The translations under genes and the position numbers were made by a program. A DNA stretch of 64,000 nt, taken from assembly GCF_900233005.1 (NCBI RefSeq), contig NZ_LT960612.1:1178001-1242000 (forward strand), written 5' to 3'. The stretch is from Vibrio tapetis subsp. tapetis (GTDB lineage Bacteria; Pseudomonadota; Gammaproteobacteria; Enterobacterales; Vibrionaceae). Positions 27,400 through 37,580 of the stretch are shown in pieces (within the stretch, counting starts at the first letter, position 1; each line of letters starts with the position of its first letter). The notes under the pieces are model-generated. The model saw nothing but the letters and a program-made list of their open reading frames with translations, did no database searches and was not told the DNA's origin.

Positions 27400-28574
27400 T
27401 GCTCTCCGCGGTCTGTTTTAATCCACTCTTTTTGACGTTTGTAGATGAAGCTTTTGTATAGGCTGAGCTTACTGAATACAAAGCCAAACAATTCCCCTGC
27501 GTCTTTACTGGAAATGATCGCTCGGCCATGTGAGTACCAACAGATGAAAAGCCCGACTAGCATTAGGCTGAAAGAGAGTGCGCATAGATAAAAAGGGGCG
27601 TAGTGACCTGCTAATGATATTATGGCGGTAAGTACGCAACTAGCACAAACAATCAGCAACCAAAGTACAGTGGGCGGCAACATGGCATCGAGAATTGAAA
27701 AAAAAGTGCTAATCTTCTTATTGAATAAAGTGCCGATTGCCATCTTTGAAAGTGAACGGATGGACGAGAGGTGACCGTGCTCCCATCGAGTTCGTTGGTC
27801 TTCACTCCCCTTTGTTGAGGTAGGGAAAAAGCTGGTAACTTCGGAAGAGGTATTGAGCCTGATGGATTCGTTGGTTGCCGTTAATTTCAGCCCCAGCTCT
27901 AAGTCTTCTACAATGCTGCCCGAAGCGAATGAAACCTGCTTGAATACGCGGCTAGGAAACGCCATACCCGAACCCTGAAGTTGGCAATTAATACCGAGTT
28001 GAGTCAATGCATTTGCGCGAATCTGATTTTTGACCAACCATGCGAATTCGGCAACCCTTGTTTTAACACTCCCACCATCGGGCGATTTCATGAGGTAAAG
28101 AGCCTGAATGACGCTGTCAGTTTGTTGGCTTGATAACACGAGTTGCGAAAAAGATCCGGGGGAAAAATAACAATCAGCATCAAGCACGACAATCGTCGTG
28201 GGAAGGTCATCAGAAATCGCAATGAAACCCGCATCAAGGGCATAACCTTTGCCTTTATGGTGTTCATCGAATCGCTCTATGACGGTTGAACCAAGTTCTC
28301 TAGCAATGTTTGCTGTATTGTCATTGCAATTATCCGCTATAACAATCACGTCGTTGAGTGAGCCTAATTCACGCTCAAGCTTCTCTAGTGTAGCGGCGAT
28401 GATCGAGGCTTCGTTATGCGCAGGCATCAATACTTTGAAGGTATTAAGGGATCCTGTTCGGAGGTTTTTTCTATTAACTAGAGAACCAAAAACTAACTGA
28501 AAACTGAATAAAAGACAGGGAATTAGAATAATCAAAAACACGAGAACTTCTAACAATATGATGATGGTTCCCAT
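27396..28574 (-). CDS. membrane glycosyltransferase family 2
   Basis: 392 aa. One N-terminal helix (IIILLEVLVFLIILIPCLLF) and a C-terminal pair of helices flank a processive-type GT2 domain: LMPAHNEASII, VVLDADC (DxD), EDLELGLKL (ED), and QRTRWEHG (QxxRW). This is the cellulose-synthase/hyaluronan-synthase arrangement. Overlaps its neighbours on both sides by a few nt, so it is translationally coupled in the exopolysaccharide operon. Sugar donor unknown. Confidence 0.88.
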   Translation of the reverse strand: MGTIIILLEVLVFLIILIPCLLFSFQLVFGSLVNRKNLRTGSLNTFKVLMPAHNEASIIAATLEKLERELGSLNDVIVIADNCNDNTANIARELGSTVIERFDEHHKGKGYALDAGFIAISDDLPTTIVVLDADCYFSPGSFSQLVLSSQQTDSVIQALYLMKSPDGGSVKTRVAEFAWLVKNQIRANALTQLGINCQLQGSGMAFPSRVFKQVSFASGSIVEDLELGLKLTATNESIRLNTSSEVTSFFPTSTKGSEDQRTRWEHGHLSSIRSLSKMAIGTLFNKKISTFFSILDAMLPPTVLWLLIVCASCVLTAIISLAGHYAPFYLCALSFSLMLVGLFICWYSHGRAIISSKDAGELFGFVFSKLSLYKSFIYKRQKEWIKTDRGEQ

Positions 28575-29782
28575 TACATATAACCTCTAAACAGTTGAGC
28601 AAGTTTAGCGGCTTCGAGCGATACGTCATGAGAAGCAGCAACAGAAGAATAAGCGTTTTCTACCATTGCTTCTAGTTGGCCTTGAGGCATATTGGAAAAG
28701 TCGATAATGGCGTTAGCTATCGCGTTTACATCGCCTGCAGGAAAGAGTATGCCGTTGTGGTTATGAGTGATGAGCTCTGGAATACCAGCAATATAGGTGG
28801 TAAGTACTGGTCGCCCGATAGCCATGGCTTCCATGATGGCAACAGGCAATCCTTCGGCAAAACTGGGCAAAATCATAGCGTCAGACTCCAGCAGATGTTG
28901 TTTCACTTGTTCAGAGCTTATCCAGCCAGTAATGGTCACATGATTTTGTAATTGATTGGCTTGAACGTATCGTTCTACTTCCGGGCGCATGTCACCATCA
29001 CCAGCAAGTATCAGTGAAATATGACTGCCATTATCAATGGCTTGCTTTAGGCCTTTTAATAACAGTAATTGGCCTTTTTGTTCACAAAGGCGCCCGATAC
29101 ACAAGAGTGTTCTATGATCGTTACTTTGTTTTATGCTAGGTGAACCTTGAAGGAAGTTGTCATCTAGGCCACAGCGAACGATTTGGATTTTTTCCCAGTC
29201 TGAAAATTCGGCCCAACGGAACAATTGTGAACGGCCAAATGAAGTTATAACCGCAACAAAACTCGCGTGTTTGATCTTTTCTTTTAGGTGTAAACTTAAC
29301 GGTTTGTCGTACTCTTCTGGGCCATGTACGGTAAAGCTATAAGGTATGCCAGTCAGGATCTTAGCGAGCATGACCACCTCTGTAGAATTAGTTCCGAAAT
29401 GTGCATGTACGTGTTGACTGTTTTCTGCTTGTGTCAGTTCAGCTAACTTACACGCTTCGATCAAGTAGATAAGGTGGTAAACGAAATTTCGTTCCGACAT
29501 ATAAACCATCTTCATCGCAAGTTTTGTAGCCTGAAATAGGTTTTTAGGGGACTTTTTTAATTGCGTTAACAGACTAGGAAGCAAAGATAATACGCCGCTC
29601 TTGAGAAGAAACGTGGTTTTCGTTTGTTCCTTTTTATCGGTTGAATCGACAATATCTGAGTCCCAACCTCGAAGTGACACCCTTTGAACCTCAATGCCTA
29701 GATTTTCAAGAGCTAAAATCTCGCGCCTGACGAAAGTGTGGCTGACGTGGGGGTATTGATTGATGAAATACGTTACTTTCAT
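28574..29782 (-). CDS. glycosyltransferase family 4
   Basis: 402 aa, GT-B fold. N-terminal HTFVRREILALENLG (acceptor side), middle LLCIGRLCEQKGQLLLLKGL, and the nucleotide-sugar site EGLPVAIMEAMAIGRPV (EX7E) near residue 315, then GIPELITHNHNGILFPAGD. Retaining transfer from a UDP- or GDP-sugar during repeat-unit assembly. Overlaps the acyltransferase-like gene by 4 nt. Confidence 0.88.
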   Translation of the reverse strand: MKVTYFINQYPHVSHTFVRREILALENLGIEVQRVSLRGWDSDIVDSTDKKEQTKTTFLLKSGVLSLLPSLLTQLKKSPKNLFQATKLAMKMVYMSERNFVYHLIYLIEACKLAELTQAENSQHVHAHFGTNSTEVVMLAKILTGIPYSFTVHGPEEYDKPLSLHLKEKIKHASFVAVITSFGRSQLFRWAEFSDWEKIQIVRCGLDDNFLQGSPSIKQSNDHRTLLCIGRLCEQKGQLLLLKGLKQAIDNGSHISLILAGDGDMRPEVERYVQANQLQNHVTITGWISSEQVKQHLLESDAMILPSFAEGLPVAIMEAMAIGRPVLTTYIAGIPELITHNHNGILFPAGDVNAIANAIIDFSNMPQGQLEAMVENAYSSVAASHDVSLEAAKLAQLFRGYM

Positions 29783-30732
29783 TTTAATGCCTTATTGAGT
29801 TGGGCTGAACACTGCTCTTTCAAAGCGGTACGCTTTTTCCATAATTGAGTAACAATAATTCCTACGATAAAAGCGAACACGACATTAACGATAGCGGGAC
29901 TATTAAAAGGCAATTTTTTCATTAAAGAAAAACTCTGGAAGTGCGTCAGATAAATAAATAGAGATGACATTGCTGTTAGCGTGATTATCGGAATAATCGC
30001 CTTCGGAAGAACGATGGTGCGCAGCCAGATAGTGACGATGCTAGTAACAAGAAGAAAAGCAACGTTTTGGTTGAAGTCGAAGATGAAGAACTCGAGACTA
30101 ATAAAAGATAAAGCCATCGTTGACAGTATTTTTTTATTTCTACTTGTACTCAGAGCGACCAGTGCGCCCCCTAGAAATACGTACATCATAAGGTGGGGCA
30201 GGCGATTGAGTAGATCAGAAGTATCCCAAAGGATTCTGCAAACTATCGATATAGCAAAGAAAGCGCAATACAAAACAAACATTGAGCTATAAGGATTGAA
30301 TTTAAACCAGTAGTAGAAACGATTGGTATAGAAAATAAGTCCAAATATTAAGAGTATTTGCAATAGTATTTCGATGAACCAGAAACTGAGTCCTTCACCG
30401 TACATTGGTGCAATAAAATTGGAGATCATCAAAAGGCTAGCAGGATAAAATTGACCCAAATATACGAATAAAAAGCAAGTGTATAGAAATGTAGGGATAA
30501 CTATTTTTTTGATATACCCAAAATAGACCTCTGTAAATACTTGGGAGTTAAAGGTCGAACGGCTAAGTGCTTTGTATTCTATTTTAGGCATTGTAAAGAG
30601 AACAAAATTAAACCCTGACAAAAATATCAGGTAAAGTGAGCCTCCAGGTAAGTTAAGAAACTCCAGATGCCCAGCCACAATAGCAAATATTGATAATGAG
30701 CGAAGAAATACAGAAAAATCCATATTGGCCAT
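29779..30732 (-). CDS. polytopic acyltransferase-like membrane protein
   Basis: 317 aa with about ten membrane helices. The start MANMDFSVFLRSLSIFAIVAGHLEFLNLPGGS resembles the first helix of acyltransferase-3 proteins (R...H), but with unusual spacing, and YLTHF near the end recalls the family's last helix. Probably adds acetyl or another acyl group to the growing polymer; a lower-confidence assignment than the other two acyltransferases in the cluster. Confidence 0.65.
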   Translation of the reverse strand: MANMDFSVFLRSLSIFAIVAGHLEFLNLPGGSLYLIFLSGFNFVLFTMPKIEYKALSRSTFNSQVFTEVYFGYIKKIVIPTFLYTCFLFVYLGQFYPASLLMISNFIAPMYGEGLSFWFIEILLQILLIFGLIFYTNRFYYWFKFNPYSSMFVLYCAFFAISIVCRILWDTSDLLNRLPHLMMYVFLGGALVALSTSRNKKILSTMALSFISLEFFIFDFNQNVAFLLVTSIVTIWLRTIVLPKAIIPIITLTAMSSLFIYLTHFQSFSLMKKLPFNSPAIVNVVFAFIVGIIVTQLWKKRTALKEQCSAQLNKALK

Positions 30733-31983
30733 TTAGTTGTAACCCCGAACGTTTGATGATGTTTTTCTGTTTTTATTAGATATGGGTGGATTAGAGAAAT
30801 AGAAGAAACCCATAACCAACCAGAAATACCAGTTATATGATAAGTAAAATAAAATATTATCAGAGTAGCCGACAACCAAGTACGATGTAGCAAGGCCAAT
30901 AATGATGGTCGCCCCTTGTTTGTCGTCGTGGAAGTAGGCGAATAGACGTCTAAATATAGCGATGAAAATGATGAGGTAACCAGCCAGACCCAAAAAACCC
31001 ATGTCGAATACGAGCTGAACGTAGGTATTGTGCGCATCAAATCCTCTGGATTCTTCCAGTGGGAAAAAATCGAGAAAATAATAGGAGAACGTATCATAGC
31101 CATGACCAAATAGCGGTTTGGCTAATATGTAATCCCATGAGGCCGCCCAGACAACCAGCCGCCAAGCATAAGAGTTGAGTGCTTCGCCGTCTTCAAGGCT
31201 TTCTATTGAGGTACCGCTAGTAAAAACATCCATTACTCGTTCTTGAACTGCTGGCACCATTAAAGCAACGAAAACCGCAGCGGTAAGATAATAGAGGTAT
31301 CTACGTTCTGACAGAATGCCGTAAACGGCAATCACGATAGTAAATGCTCCCCACGCGCTACGAGTTTTAGTTAGGATTAGAAAAACCAGCGCGACAACAA
31401 ACACCAGTTTCGATATTAAGATAAGCCCGTGATCAAATTGCAGTGTTTTTTGCTTGTTGACAAAAAAGCAGAGGCTAGCAATTAACACTAAATAGAAAGC
31501 ATAAATATTAGGATGTGAGAAGCTACCAAATAAACGGAATCCATCTTTTGTTGTACTCGCTGAGGGATTTAGAAATTCGACAAACGTAAAAGTAAACTGA
31601 ATGATTGATGATAATATGACGAGTTTGATCACGTAGACTAAGTCTTGTTTGCTTTTTATAAAATATGCAGATAGGCAAAATACCGACATATAAGTCAATA
31701 CACCAAAAAAAGTACGTAAAGATCGAACTTTGTCTGGTGAACTGATGATAGATACTAGCCCTATGATGATAAATACTCCCCAGACAGAAACAAACGCTCT
31801 AGGAATCACCATGCGATTTTTAGCGCAGACATATAGGAAATATGCCACCATCATCAGGTTTAATACCGCTCCGAGTCCAATGCCTCCGACTTTTGTCAAA
31901 TGCAACACTGGGTCCATTGATGCGCGAAATAGCAGTACATAAAACAGCACTGCAGACAGTTGATAGAGAGTTGAGTTACGCAC
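30733..31983 (-). CDS. O-antigen polymerase-family protein (Wzy)
   Basis: 416 aa, about 11 membrane helices. The large periplasmic loop has KPLFGHGYDTFSYYFLD...RGFDAHNTYVQLVFDMGFLG, the H-N-x-Y-x-Q...G pattern of Wzy_C proteins. It lies directly before the flippase gene, the classical place of a repeat-unit polymerase in a Wzx/Wzy pathway, so I prefer polymerase to ligase. Confidence 0.82.
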   Translation of the reverse strand: MRNSTLYQLSAVLFYVLLFRASMDPVLHLTKVGGIGLGAVLNLMMVAYFLYVCAKNRMVIPRAFVSVWGVFIIIGLVSIISSPDKVRSLRTFFGVLTYMSVFCLSAYFIKSKQDLVYVIKLVILSSIIQFTFTFVEFLNPSASTTKDGFRLFGSFSHPNIYAFYLVLIASLCFFVNKQKTLQFDHGLILISKLVFVVALVFLILTKTRSAWGAFTIVIAVYGILSERRYLYYLTAAVFVALMVPAVQERVMDVFTSGTSIESLEDGEALNSYAWRLVVWAASWDYILAKPLFGHGYDTFSYYFLDFFPLEESRGFDAHNTYVQLVFDMGFLGLAGYLIIFIAIFRRLFAYFHDDKQGATIIIGLATSYLVVGYSDNILFYLSYNWYFWLVMGFFYFSNPPISNKNRKTSSNVRGYN

Positions 31984-32026
31984 TAAGTCATATCCTTAGT
32001 TGTGGTATTGTAAATATTCCCAATTC

Positions 32027-33523
32027 TCATGATTCAATCTGCCTCATTTCTTGAGTTGAACTAACCAGAACGCGATAGGCTATAACGAGAACCGCGACAA
32101 CCAGAGTGATTTCAAGGGCAATGAAATTGACGATATACGGCACATGAGTGGCGCTTAATAGCCAGTTTGAGCATAAGTCAAAGGCTTGAAATACGAGCCA
32201 AACTAATAGGGTGGGAGCGGCTAGGCACAAGTAGTAACTTGATAGTGACAGACTAAGTTGCTTTGCCATAATCCATGGTACATACATAGCCCAAATCACC
32301 GTATGGGCACAAAGCAATGCGTAAGCGGCGCCTATGTTTCCGTATAGGTTCATTAGTATGGGCATCAAAACTAAAGTCAGAACCAGCTCCCCGATGGAGA
32401 TGTAAGACATGATCTGATACTTATCCTTGGCAATCAGCATTGATGTGCAGGGCCCTTGCATGTTCACTAAACAAAAGCCAATCGCCAATAGTTGCAGCGA
32501 CTCGATAGTGATCGGCGGATATTCTCCCAACCACACCCCCAAAAACCACTCAGAATGTTGAAAAATATTGAACAGAATGAGCGCTGATATCGACGAGGTA
32601 ACCAGGAGACTAACTTTAAACTTGAGTATCACCTCTTGCTGTCTTTGATGAATAAATCGGCTGAAGTAGGGAGTCAGCAAGTAGTTGATCGACGATGTGA
32701 TTTCAACGTAGATTTCCATCAGGCGTCCGACAATCCTCCAGGTGACCGCGGCACTGGGACCCAAGAGCGCACCAGAAAATAAGACGGCGCTGTTGTTCCG
32801 TACATAAAAAGCCATTTGCATGAAGAAATAACGGCTGGCTCGATGAGATATGTATATAGCCGCTTTTTTAGACAGGCTTTCAAGTGAGAGTAGCTCGCGA
32901 ATTCCATTTTCGTAGGAATAAATGGCTCGACATAACAGTTCAAATAGCGCTGAACAAACAAATATGACAGCGATCATTTCAAGGCTTAGTTCGTAATGGA
33001 TACTGGTCAAAACCGCTATCATGCGCATGATATTGGTCATCAGTCGTACAGCGTTGATAAACCTCATGTGGAACTTGGCAATAAGAAAGGCCTGAATTGC
33101 GCCGCTTATAAAATTAAGTGTGAAATTGAGTGACAATAAAAGGCAGACATAAAACAGTGAGTTATCTTTCATCTCGAACGAAAGAGCTTGATTGCTACTT
33201 GTATAAAGGGAAGCTCCCAGTACCGATGATATAAAAAATAGAGCCGAGACCGAGCAGATCATTACGTAACAAGTCGTCACTACGGATTTTTGTGAAACAC
33301 CATCAAGATCATTTGACTGAGATACAACCCGGGAGATTAAGCCTCCGAGCCCGAATTCAAAGAGCGCTATGTGGGCGAGCATTGCCATCATCATCGACCA
33401 GAGACCGAAGTCTTGTGCACCGAAGTAGATCAGCATTTCTCGGAAAAGGTACAAGCCGAGCACGAGCTGAATCAATATATTCAGAATATTGAGTAACGCA
33501 CCATTAAATAATTTAGCAAGCAA
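32027..33523 (-). CDS. polysaccharide flippase (Wzx, MATE/PST-like)
   Basis: 498 aa with 12-14 hydrophobic helices. The N-terminus LFNGALLNILNILIQLVLGLYLFREML with FGLWSMMMAMLAHIALFEFGLGGLISR is typical of Wzx/PST transporters. It would move the lipid-linked repeat unit to the periplasmic face. Situated between the chain-length kinase and the polymerase gene. Confidence 0.85.
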   Translation of the reverse strand: MLAKLFNGALLNILNILIQLVLGLYLFREMLIYFGAQDFGLWSMMMAMLAHIALFEFGLGGLISRVVSQSNDLDGVSQKSVVTTCYVMICSVSALFFISSVLGASLYTSSNQALSFEMKDNSLFYVCLLLSLNFTLNFISGAIQAFLIAKFHMRFINAVRLMTNIMRMIAVLTSIHYELSLEMIAVIFVCSALFELLCRAIYSYENGIRELLSLESLSKKAAIYISHRASRYFFMQMAFYVRNNSAVLFSGALLGPSAAVTWRIVGRLMEIYVEITSSINYLLTPYFSRFIHQRQQEVILKFKVSLLVTSSISALILFNIFQHSEWFLGVWLGEYPPITIESLQLLAIGFCLVNMQGPCTSMLIAKDKYQIMSYISIGELVLTLVLMPILMNLYGNIGAAYALLCAHTVIWAMYVPWIMAKQLSLSLSSYYLCLAAPTLLVWLVFQAFDLCSNWLLSATHVPYIVNFIALEITLVVAVLVIAYRVLVSSTQEMRQIES

Positions 33524-33565
33524 GGTAGGATCTCCAAATGTCCATTTATCAAACCGCTGCGATGG

Positions 33566-35761
33566 TTAGCTAGCGTATGCGTAATAAGCACTGTTATATT
33601 CATGCTTAAGGACTTTTGGCTTTACTTGATTGAGTATGACGCCATCAATAGCGATGCCATGTTTACTGACTAAATTTATGGCCATTTTATATTGATGCTC
33701 GGTTGTTGAATTTGCCTTTAAAACAAATAGAAGGCTGCCTGCTAAGCCACCAATAATTAGTGTGTCGTTAATGGGTAGCGTAGGAGGTGTATCAATAATG
33801 ATCCGATCGTATTGTTGTTCAAGTTGGCTGATCAGCTGGTGGAACTTAGCTGAGCTTAACGCTTCTTGGGGGCTTGGTGATAACATCCCTACCGGTAATA
33901 CAGCTAAAGCGCTGTCTTCTAAGCCATGGATACATTCTTCTATCGGTGTATTCATCAATAAATGGTTGTTAATGCCCATGCAATGTTCAGCAAACCCAAG
34001 CTTCTTTGCAATAGAAGGTTTTCGCATGTCACAATCAATGAGCAGCACTTTTTCAAGTTTAGAAAACGAATGTGCTAACTTTATCGCCGATGTGGATTTG
34101 CCCTCACTTGCCATTGCTGATGTCACTGCAATAATTTTACGTTGGTTACTTAACATGTTGATGTTTAATGAGGTTCTAATGGAATCAAACGACTCATTAA
34201 ATAATCGTGTTTGCTGGTCTATTGCGTGATCATTACTTAAAGCGATGTTGGTTTTTTTATTTTTCATCGCAGGTATTACACCAATCGGTAGCAGGCCGAA
34301 TTTCTTCTCAAAATCTGCTTGAGATTCTATGGTGTTCTTTAAAACATCGAGTAAAGCAACGACGAAGCAGGCAAAGACGATACTCATAACCATTGCAATG
34401 GCGACGATTAACTTTTTCTTAGGTTTACTTGGATGCTCGGGAATGAGCGCGAAATCTGAAAACGTTGTGTTGGTCGATGAGAAGTCACTGGTCGCCGACG
34501 TTTCTTTTTGGCGGGTTAAAAATAGATCGTACAGGTTTGCATTGGTATTGACCTCTCGTTTGAGCGCATCATATTCACCTTTTACGACAGCCAAACCTTG
34601 AAATTCCCCTTTTTTTGCATTTAATTCATCTTTCAGCAATTTTTCCTGTTGGCGAGCGCTTTGCAGTTCTTTATTGACTCCCCTGACAAGTTTAGCGACA
34701 ACCAAGCCCGCTCGCTTTTGAATGGATTCTAGTTGGGCTTTGGCTTGGATCATTTTGTCGTGCTTAGCGCCATAGCGTTTCGACAGTTCACTGACGTGTT
34801 TCTCTGCTTGGATTTCTGCTAGTCGAATATCACGTACTTGAGGATGGTTTGAGATGACAGAAATAGAGCTTAGTGTCGTTAAGTTGGCATTTTGGTTTTG
34901 TTTGAGAGCGCTATAGAGTGCTTGGCTCTGGATTCTTTGCTCAGTGACCTTAGAGAGCCTTTCGGTTAAGTTTGTCAATTCGGTACTGGTTAATGCTGAA
35001 ATACCGCTATCGTCAATCAGTTGGTTTTCATGTAAAAAATCTAACAGTGCTTGCTCAGATCTCTCCAGTTTCGTTTTTAGTTCGTTTACTCTGGTATTAA
35101 TCCAGTCTGTCGCTTGGTGAGTTGCGGACAGTTTTGAATCCATATTGACTTCGATATACGCATAGCCAACTTGATTGGCTATGTTCGCTGCAAGAATGGG
35201 ATCGTTTGACTCGAAATGAATTTTGACGAGCTGAGTTTTTTTAATGGGTTCTATAGTGAGTTTTTCTTTGAAAATCTGTAGTGCATTTCGTTGATCTACC
35301 GTGTGTTGCTGAGCATTTGTCAAAACCTTAATTTCAGGAGCGTAAGGTTTTAGTAGGGGTAACGAGTAAAGCTTGTTTTTCAATTGTTCTGATAACGTCG
35401 GTTCTAATTCAAGTGAAGGATTAAATTCAACCAGTTGTGTTAGCGCCAAATCTTCAATCACTCTCTGTGCGACGCGATTAGATTTCAATATTTCAAACTG
35501 CGTTTGATAATACTCTTTTGCGCGGGAGTCTATGCCCACAACCTGTTCAATGGAAACGGCTTTTCTCTGTGATGCTTCGATTAAAAGAGTCGCGGTAGCT
35601 TGATAAGTTGGGGTAATTGAAAATGAAATCAAAACAGATATTGCTGTGCATAACAGAGTGAATGTTGCTATTGAAAACCATCGATCTTTAAAGGTTTTGA
35701 GGTAGTGCCCAAAGTCGATGAGTGGCTCTATGTGTTGGAAATTGCGGGCTTCAGGTATCAT
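33566..35761 (-). CDS. Wzc/VpsO-type tyrosine autokinase and chain-length regulator
   Basis: 731 aa. N-terminal Wzz domain with a first membrane helix (WFSIATFTLLCTAISVLISF), a long coiled-coil periplasmic region (residues about 200-430), second helix (KLIVAIAMVMSIVFACFVVALL), then a BY-kinase domain with Walker A ASEGKSTSAIK, Walker A' VLLIDCDMRKP and Walker B IIIDTPPTLP. The C-terminus ends in a tyrosine cluster (EYNSAYYAYAS), the autophosphorylation site. Its phosphorylation is probably reversed by the phosphatase at 22.2 kb. Controls polymer length and export with the Wza-like protein. Confidence 0.92.
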   Translation of the reverse strand: MIPEARNFQHIEPLIDFGHYLKTFKDRWFSIATFTLLCTAISVLISFSITPTYQATATLLIEASQRKAVSIEQVVGIDSRAKEYYQTQFEILKSNRVAQRVIEDLALTQLVEFNPSLELEPTLSEQLKNKLYSLPLLKPYAPEIKVLTNAQQHTVDQRNALQIFKEKLTIEPIKKTQLVKIHFESNDPILAANIANQVGYAYIEVNMDSKLSATHQATDWINTRVNELKTKLERSEQALLDFLHENQLIDDSGISALTSTELTNLTERLSKVTEQRIQSQALYSALKQNQNANLTTLSSISVISNHPQVRDIRLAEIQAEKHVSELSKRYGAKHDKMIQAKAQLESIQKRAGLVVAKLVRGVNKELQSARQQEKLLKDELNAKKGEFQGLAVVKGEYDALKREVNTNANLYDLFLTRQKETSATSDFSSTNTTFSDFALIPEHPSKPKKKLIVAIAMVMSIVFACFVVALLDVLKNTIESQADFEKKFGLLPIGVIPAMKNKKTNIALSNDHAIDQQTRLFNESFDSIRTSLNINMLSNQRKIIAVTSAMASEGKSTSAIKLAHSFSKLEKVLLIDCDMRKPSIAKKLGFAEHCMGINNHLLMNTPIEECIHGLEDSALAVLPVGMLSPSPQEALSSAKFHQLISQLEQQYDRIIIDTPPTLPINDTLIIGGLAGSLLFVLKANSTTEHQYKMAINLVSKHGIAIDGVILNQVKPKVLKHEYNSAYYAYAS

Positions 35762-35792
35762 AAAAAGTACTTCAGTTAGTGTGGCAAGTTGT

Positions 35793-36329
35793 TTAAAAGA
35801 AACTTTGCTCTATTACAATGATGTCGCCGGGTAAGATAGTTTGAGTCAGAGCGTATTTATTAGCTTTATCAGCACGGCCTGATTTAGTGACATAAATTTT
35901 GTTTCTCGCTGCGCGGTCGGTAAATCCTCCGGCTAGCGCAATGGCTTTATCTACGGTTAATCCCGGTTGGTATTCATAAGCACCTGGCTGTTTGACTTCA
36001 CCATTAACATAGATACTTCGAAACTCCGTGACACTGACGCGCACTTTTGGGGCGATGAGATAATCACCTTTTAGACCAATAGAAATTTCATTTTTTAGCT
36101 GTTCAGGGGTTTTATTTAGGGCCGATAATCGGCCCAAATATGGATAGTCAAATCGACCACTAGTGTTGATGTTTAGTTCGTCTATCGACAGGTCTGGTTC
36201 GCCGTAGACGGATATTTCAATCTTGTCTCCGGCGCCTAGCCGGTAAGTGTTGTCGATTGAATCAGCGTATGCGACATTGAGCATTCTTATCAGTATAAGG
36301 AGCGGTATTAAAAAATGAGACCTAATCAT
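35793..36329 (-). CDS. short Wza/VpsN-like polysaccharide export protein
   Basis: 178 aa. Signal peptide ending near VAYA, then a poly_export domain (YRLGAGDKIEISVYGEPDLSI) and a SLBB domain (RSIYVNGEVKQPGAYEYQPGLTVDKAIALAGGFTDRA). It lacks the lipobox and the C-terminal helix that forms Wza's outer-membrane pore, so the outer-membrane channel is probably supplied by the beta-barrel protein encoded immediately upstream, as in VpsM/VpsN systems. Confidence 0.88.
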   Translation of the reverse strand: MIRSHFLIPLLILIRMLNVAYADSIDNTYRLGAGDKIEISVYGEPDLSIDELNINTSGRFDYPYLGRLSALNKTPEQLKNEISIGLKGDYLIAPKVRVSVTEFRSIYVNGEVKQPGAYEYQPGLTVDKAIALAGGFTDRAARNKIYVTKSGRADKANKYALTQTILPGDIIVIEQSFF

Positions 36330-36337
36330 AAATTCAA

Positions 36338-37570
36338 CTAAAATAATAAGTTAGCGGAAATAGAGAACACATTTTGATCATATGTGTTTGCTTCGCGTGT
36401 GGAGTTTTTGTCTACTAAGTTCCAACTCGCTGCTAGCTCTACGGTGTCGGTTAATTCATAACCAAGTGAAAATCTGGAATCAAGAATTCGATCGGTTTGA
36501 GAATCACCACTGTACTCATCTCGTATAAATTCGGATCTGACATAGCTATATATCTGCTCTTGCCAGTAGTGTTTCCAAGCTACGTTAAGTAAGTGGGTTT
36601 TAATATCGACAAAGCTTTGATCTGAATCTTGAGTTCTTTGAGATGCGGAAAGCTCAACCGTAGAATGTTTTACTGGCTTCCACTCGAGCTCTAGATCCCA
36701 ACTGAATCCGCCGAAGCTGTCTTTATTTGAATCTGAATAGCTTTTGTGTTGTTTACCAAGCCTCACTTTACCTGTTGTCTTTCCTGTCATATCCCATGTT
36801 GCACCGAGGTAATAGTAGCTATCGATATAGTCTTGTGACTGCAGAGTATTGGGGTTATTCCAATCATATTTTCGGCGATTATGGTCGACTTGAACCAACA
36901 GTTGGGTAGCAGGTAGATATTGATAGTAGAATGCCAAATCCGCACCATATTGGGCGTAGTCTTTGAATCGGGCGCTGACATTTGCTCCGCCAATATTCGT
37001 GAGCTCTCGGTAGTTTTTATAAGTCAGACTTTCGAAGTCCAAGGTAAGCTCGACGCGTCCCTTAGCATTGTCTGAACCGTAGACATAGGTGGTATTTGCA
37101 TCGTGGCGATCATACTTGACAGGTTCTTTGATTGCCGACGAAATGTCGTCTCCGGCGGAAACACCGGTACCACGAGATTCATGTTGATTGCTAAATGTGT
37201 AATTGAGCCCTAACCCATGCCTGTTATTGACTCGAACAAAATTGTTGGTAGCAAAATAATGATCAAGGTAGTTATCATCATTACTATTCGTGTAATAGCC
37301 GTTTTCAATAATATAGGTGGCTGAATAGCTGTTGCCTCCACGGTCAGATTTAATCTCGACACCTGGTGCAGCGGTAATGATAGAAGATGATTCTGCGTCT
37401 AGCGCGTTAGAATATCTTCCGAGGTTGTCGTCATAGCTAAACGCAACTTCTAACAGTGGAAGAATGTTAATTCCAGACTCTGTGATATAGCCTCGTTCTT
37501 CAGCATGAACGGTTGTTGTCGTGAGTAACGCAACGCTTATCGCTATCTGTGTTTTTTTTAAAGCCGTCAT
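36338..37570 (-). CDS. outer-membrane beta-barrel protein, VpsM-like
   Basis: 410 aa. N-terminal signal peptide ending at TVHAEE, then many amphipathic beta-strands with alternating aromatic residues (e.g. ATYIIENGYYTNSNDDNYLDHY, RVELTLDFESLTY) and a final strand ending in Phe (FSISANLLF). Second gene of the operon, directly between the initiating transferase and the short export protein. Probably the outer-membrane pore for the exopolysaccharide. Family role inferred from position. Confidence 0.82.
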   Translation of the reverse strand: MTALKKTQIAISVALLTTTTVHAEERGYITESGINILPLLEVAFSYDDNLGRYSNALDAESSSIITAAPGVEIKSDRGGNSYSATYIIENGYYTNSNDDNYLDHYFATNNFVRVNNRHGLGLNYTFSNQHESRGTGVSAGDDISSAIKEPVKYDRHDANTTYVYGSDNAKGRVELTLDFESLTYKNYRELTNIGGANVSARFKDYAQYGADLAFYYQYLPATQLLVQVDHNRRKYDWNNPNTLQSQDYIDSYYYLGATWDMTGKTTGKVRLGKQHKSYSDSNKDSFGGFSWDLELEWKPVKHSTVELSASQRTQDSDQSFVDIKTHLLNVAWKHYWQEQIYSYVRSEFIRDEYSGDSQTDRILDSRFSLGYELTDTVELAASWNLVDKNSTREANTYDQNVFSISANLLF

Positions 37571-37580
37571 CTTGTATCCC

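Noticed and set aside
29981..30292. 103-codon antisense frame over the acyltransferase-like gene
   Set aside because: Shadow of a hydrophobic gene; no start signal.
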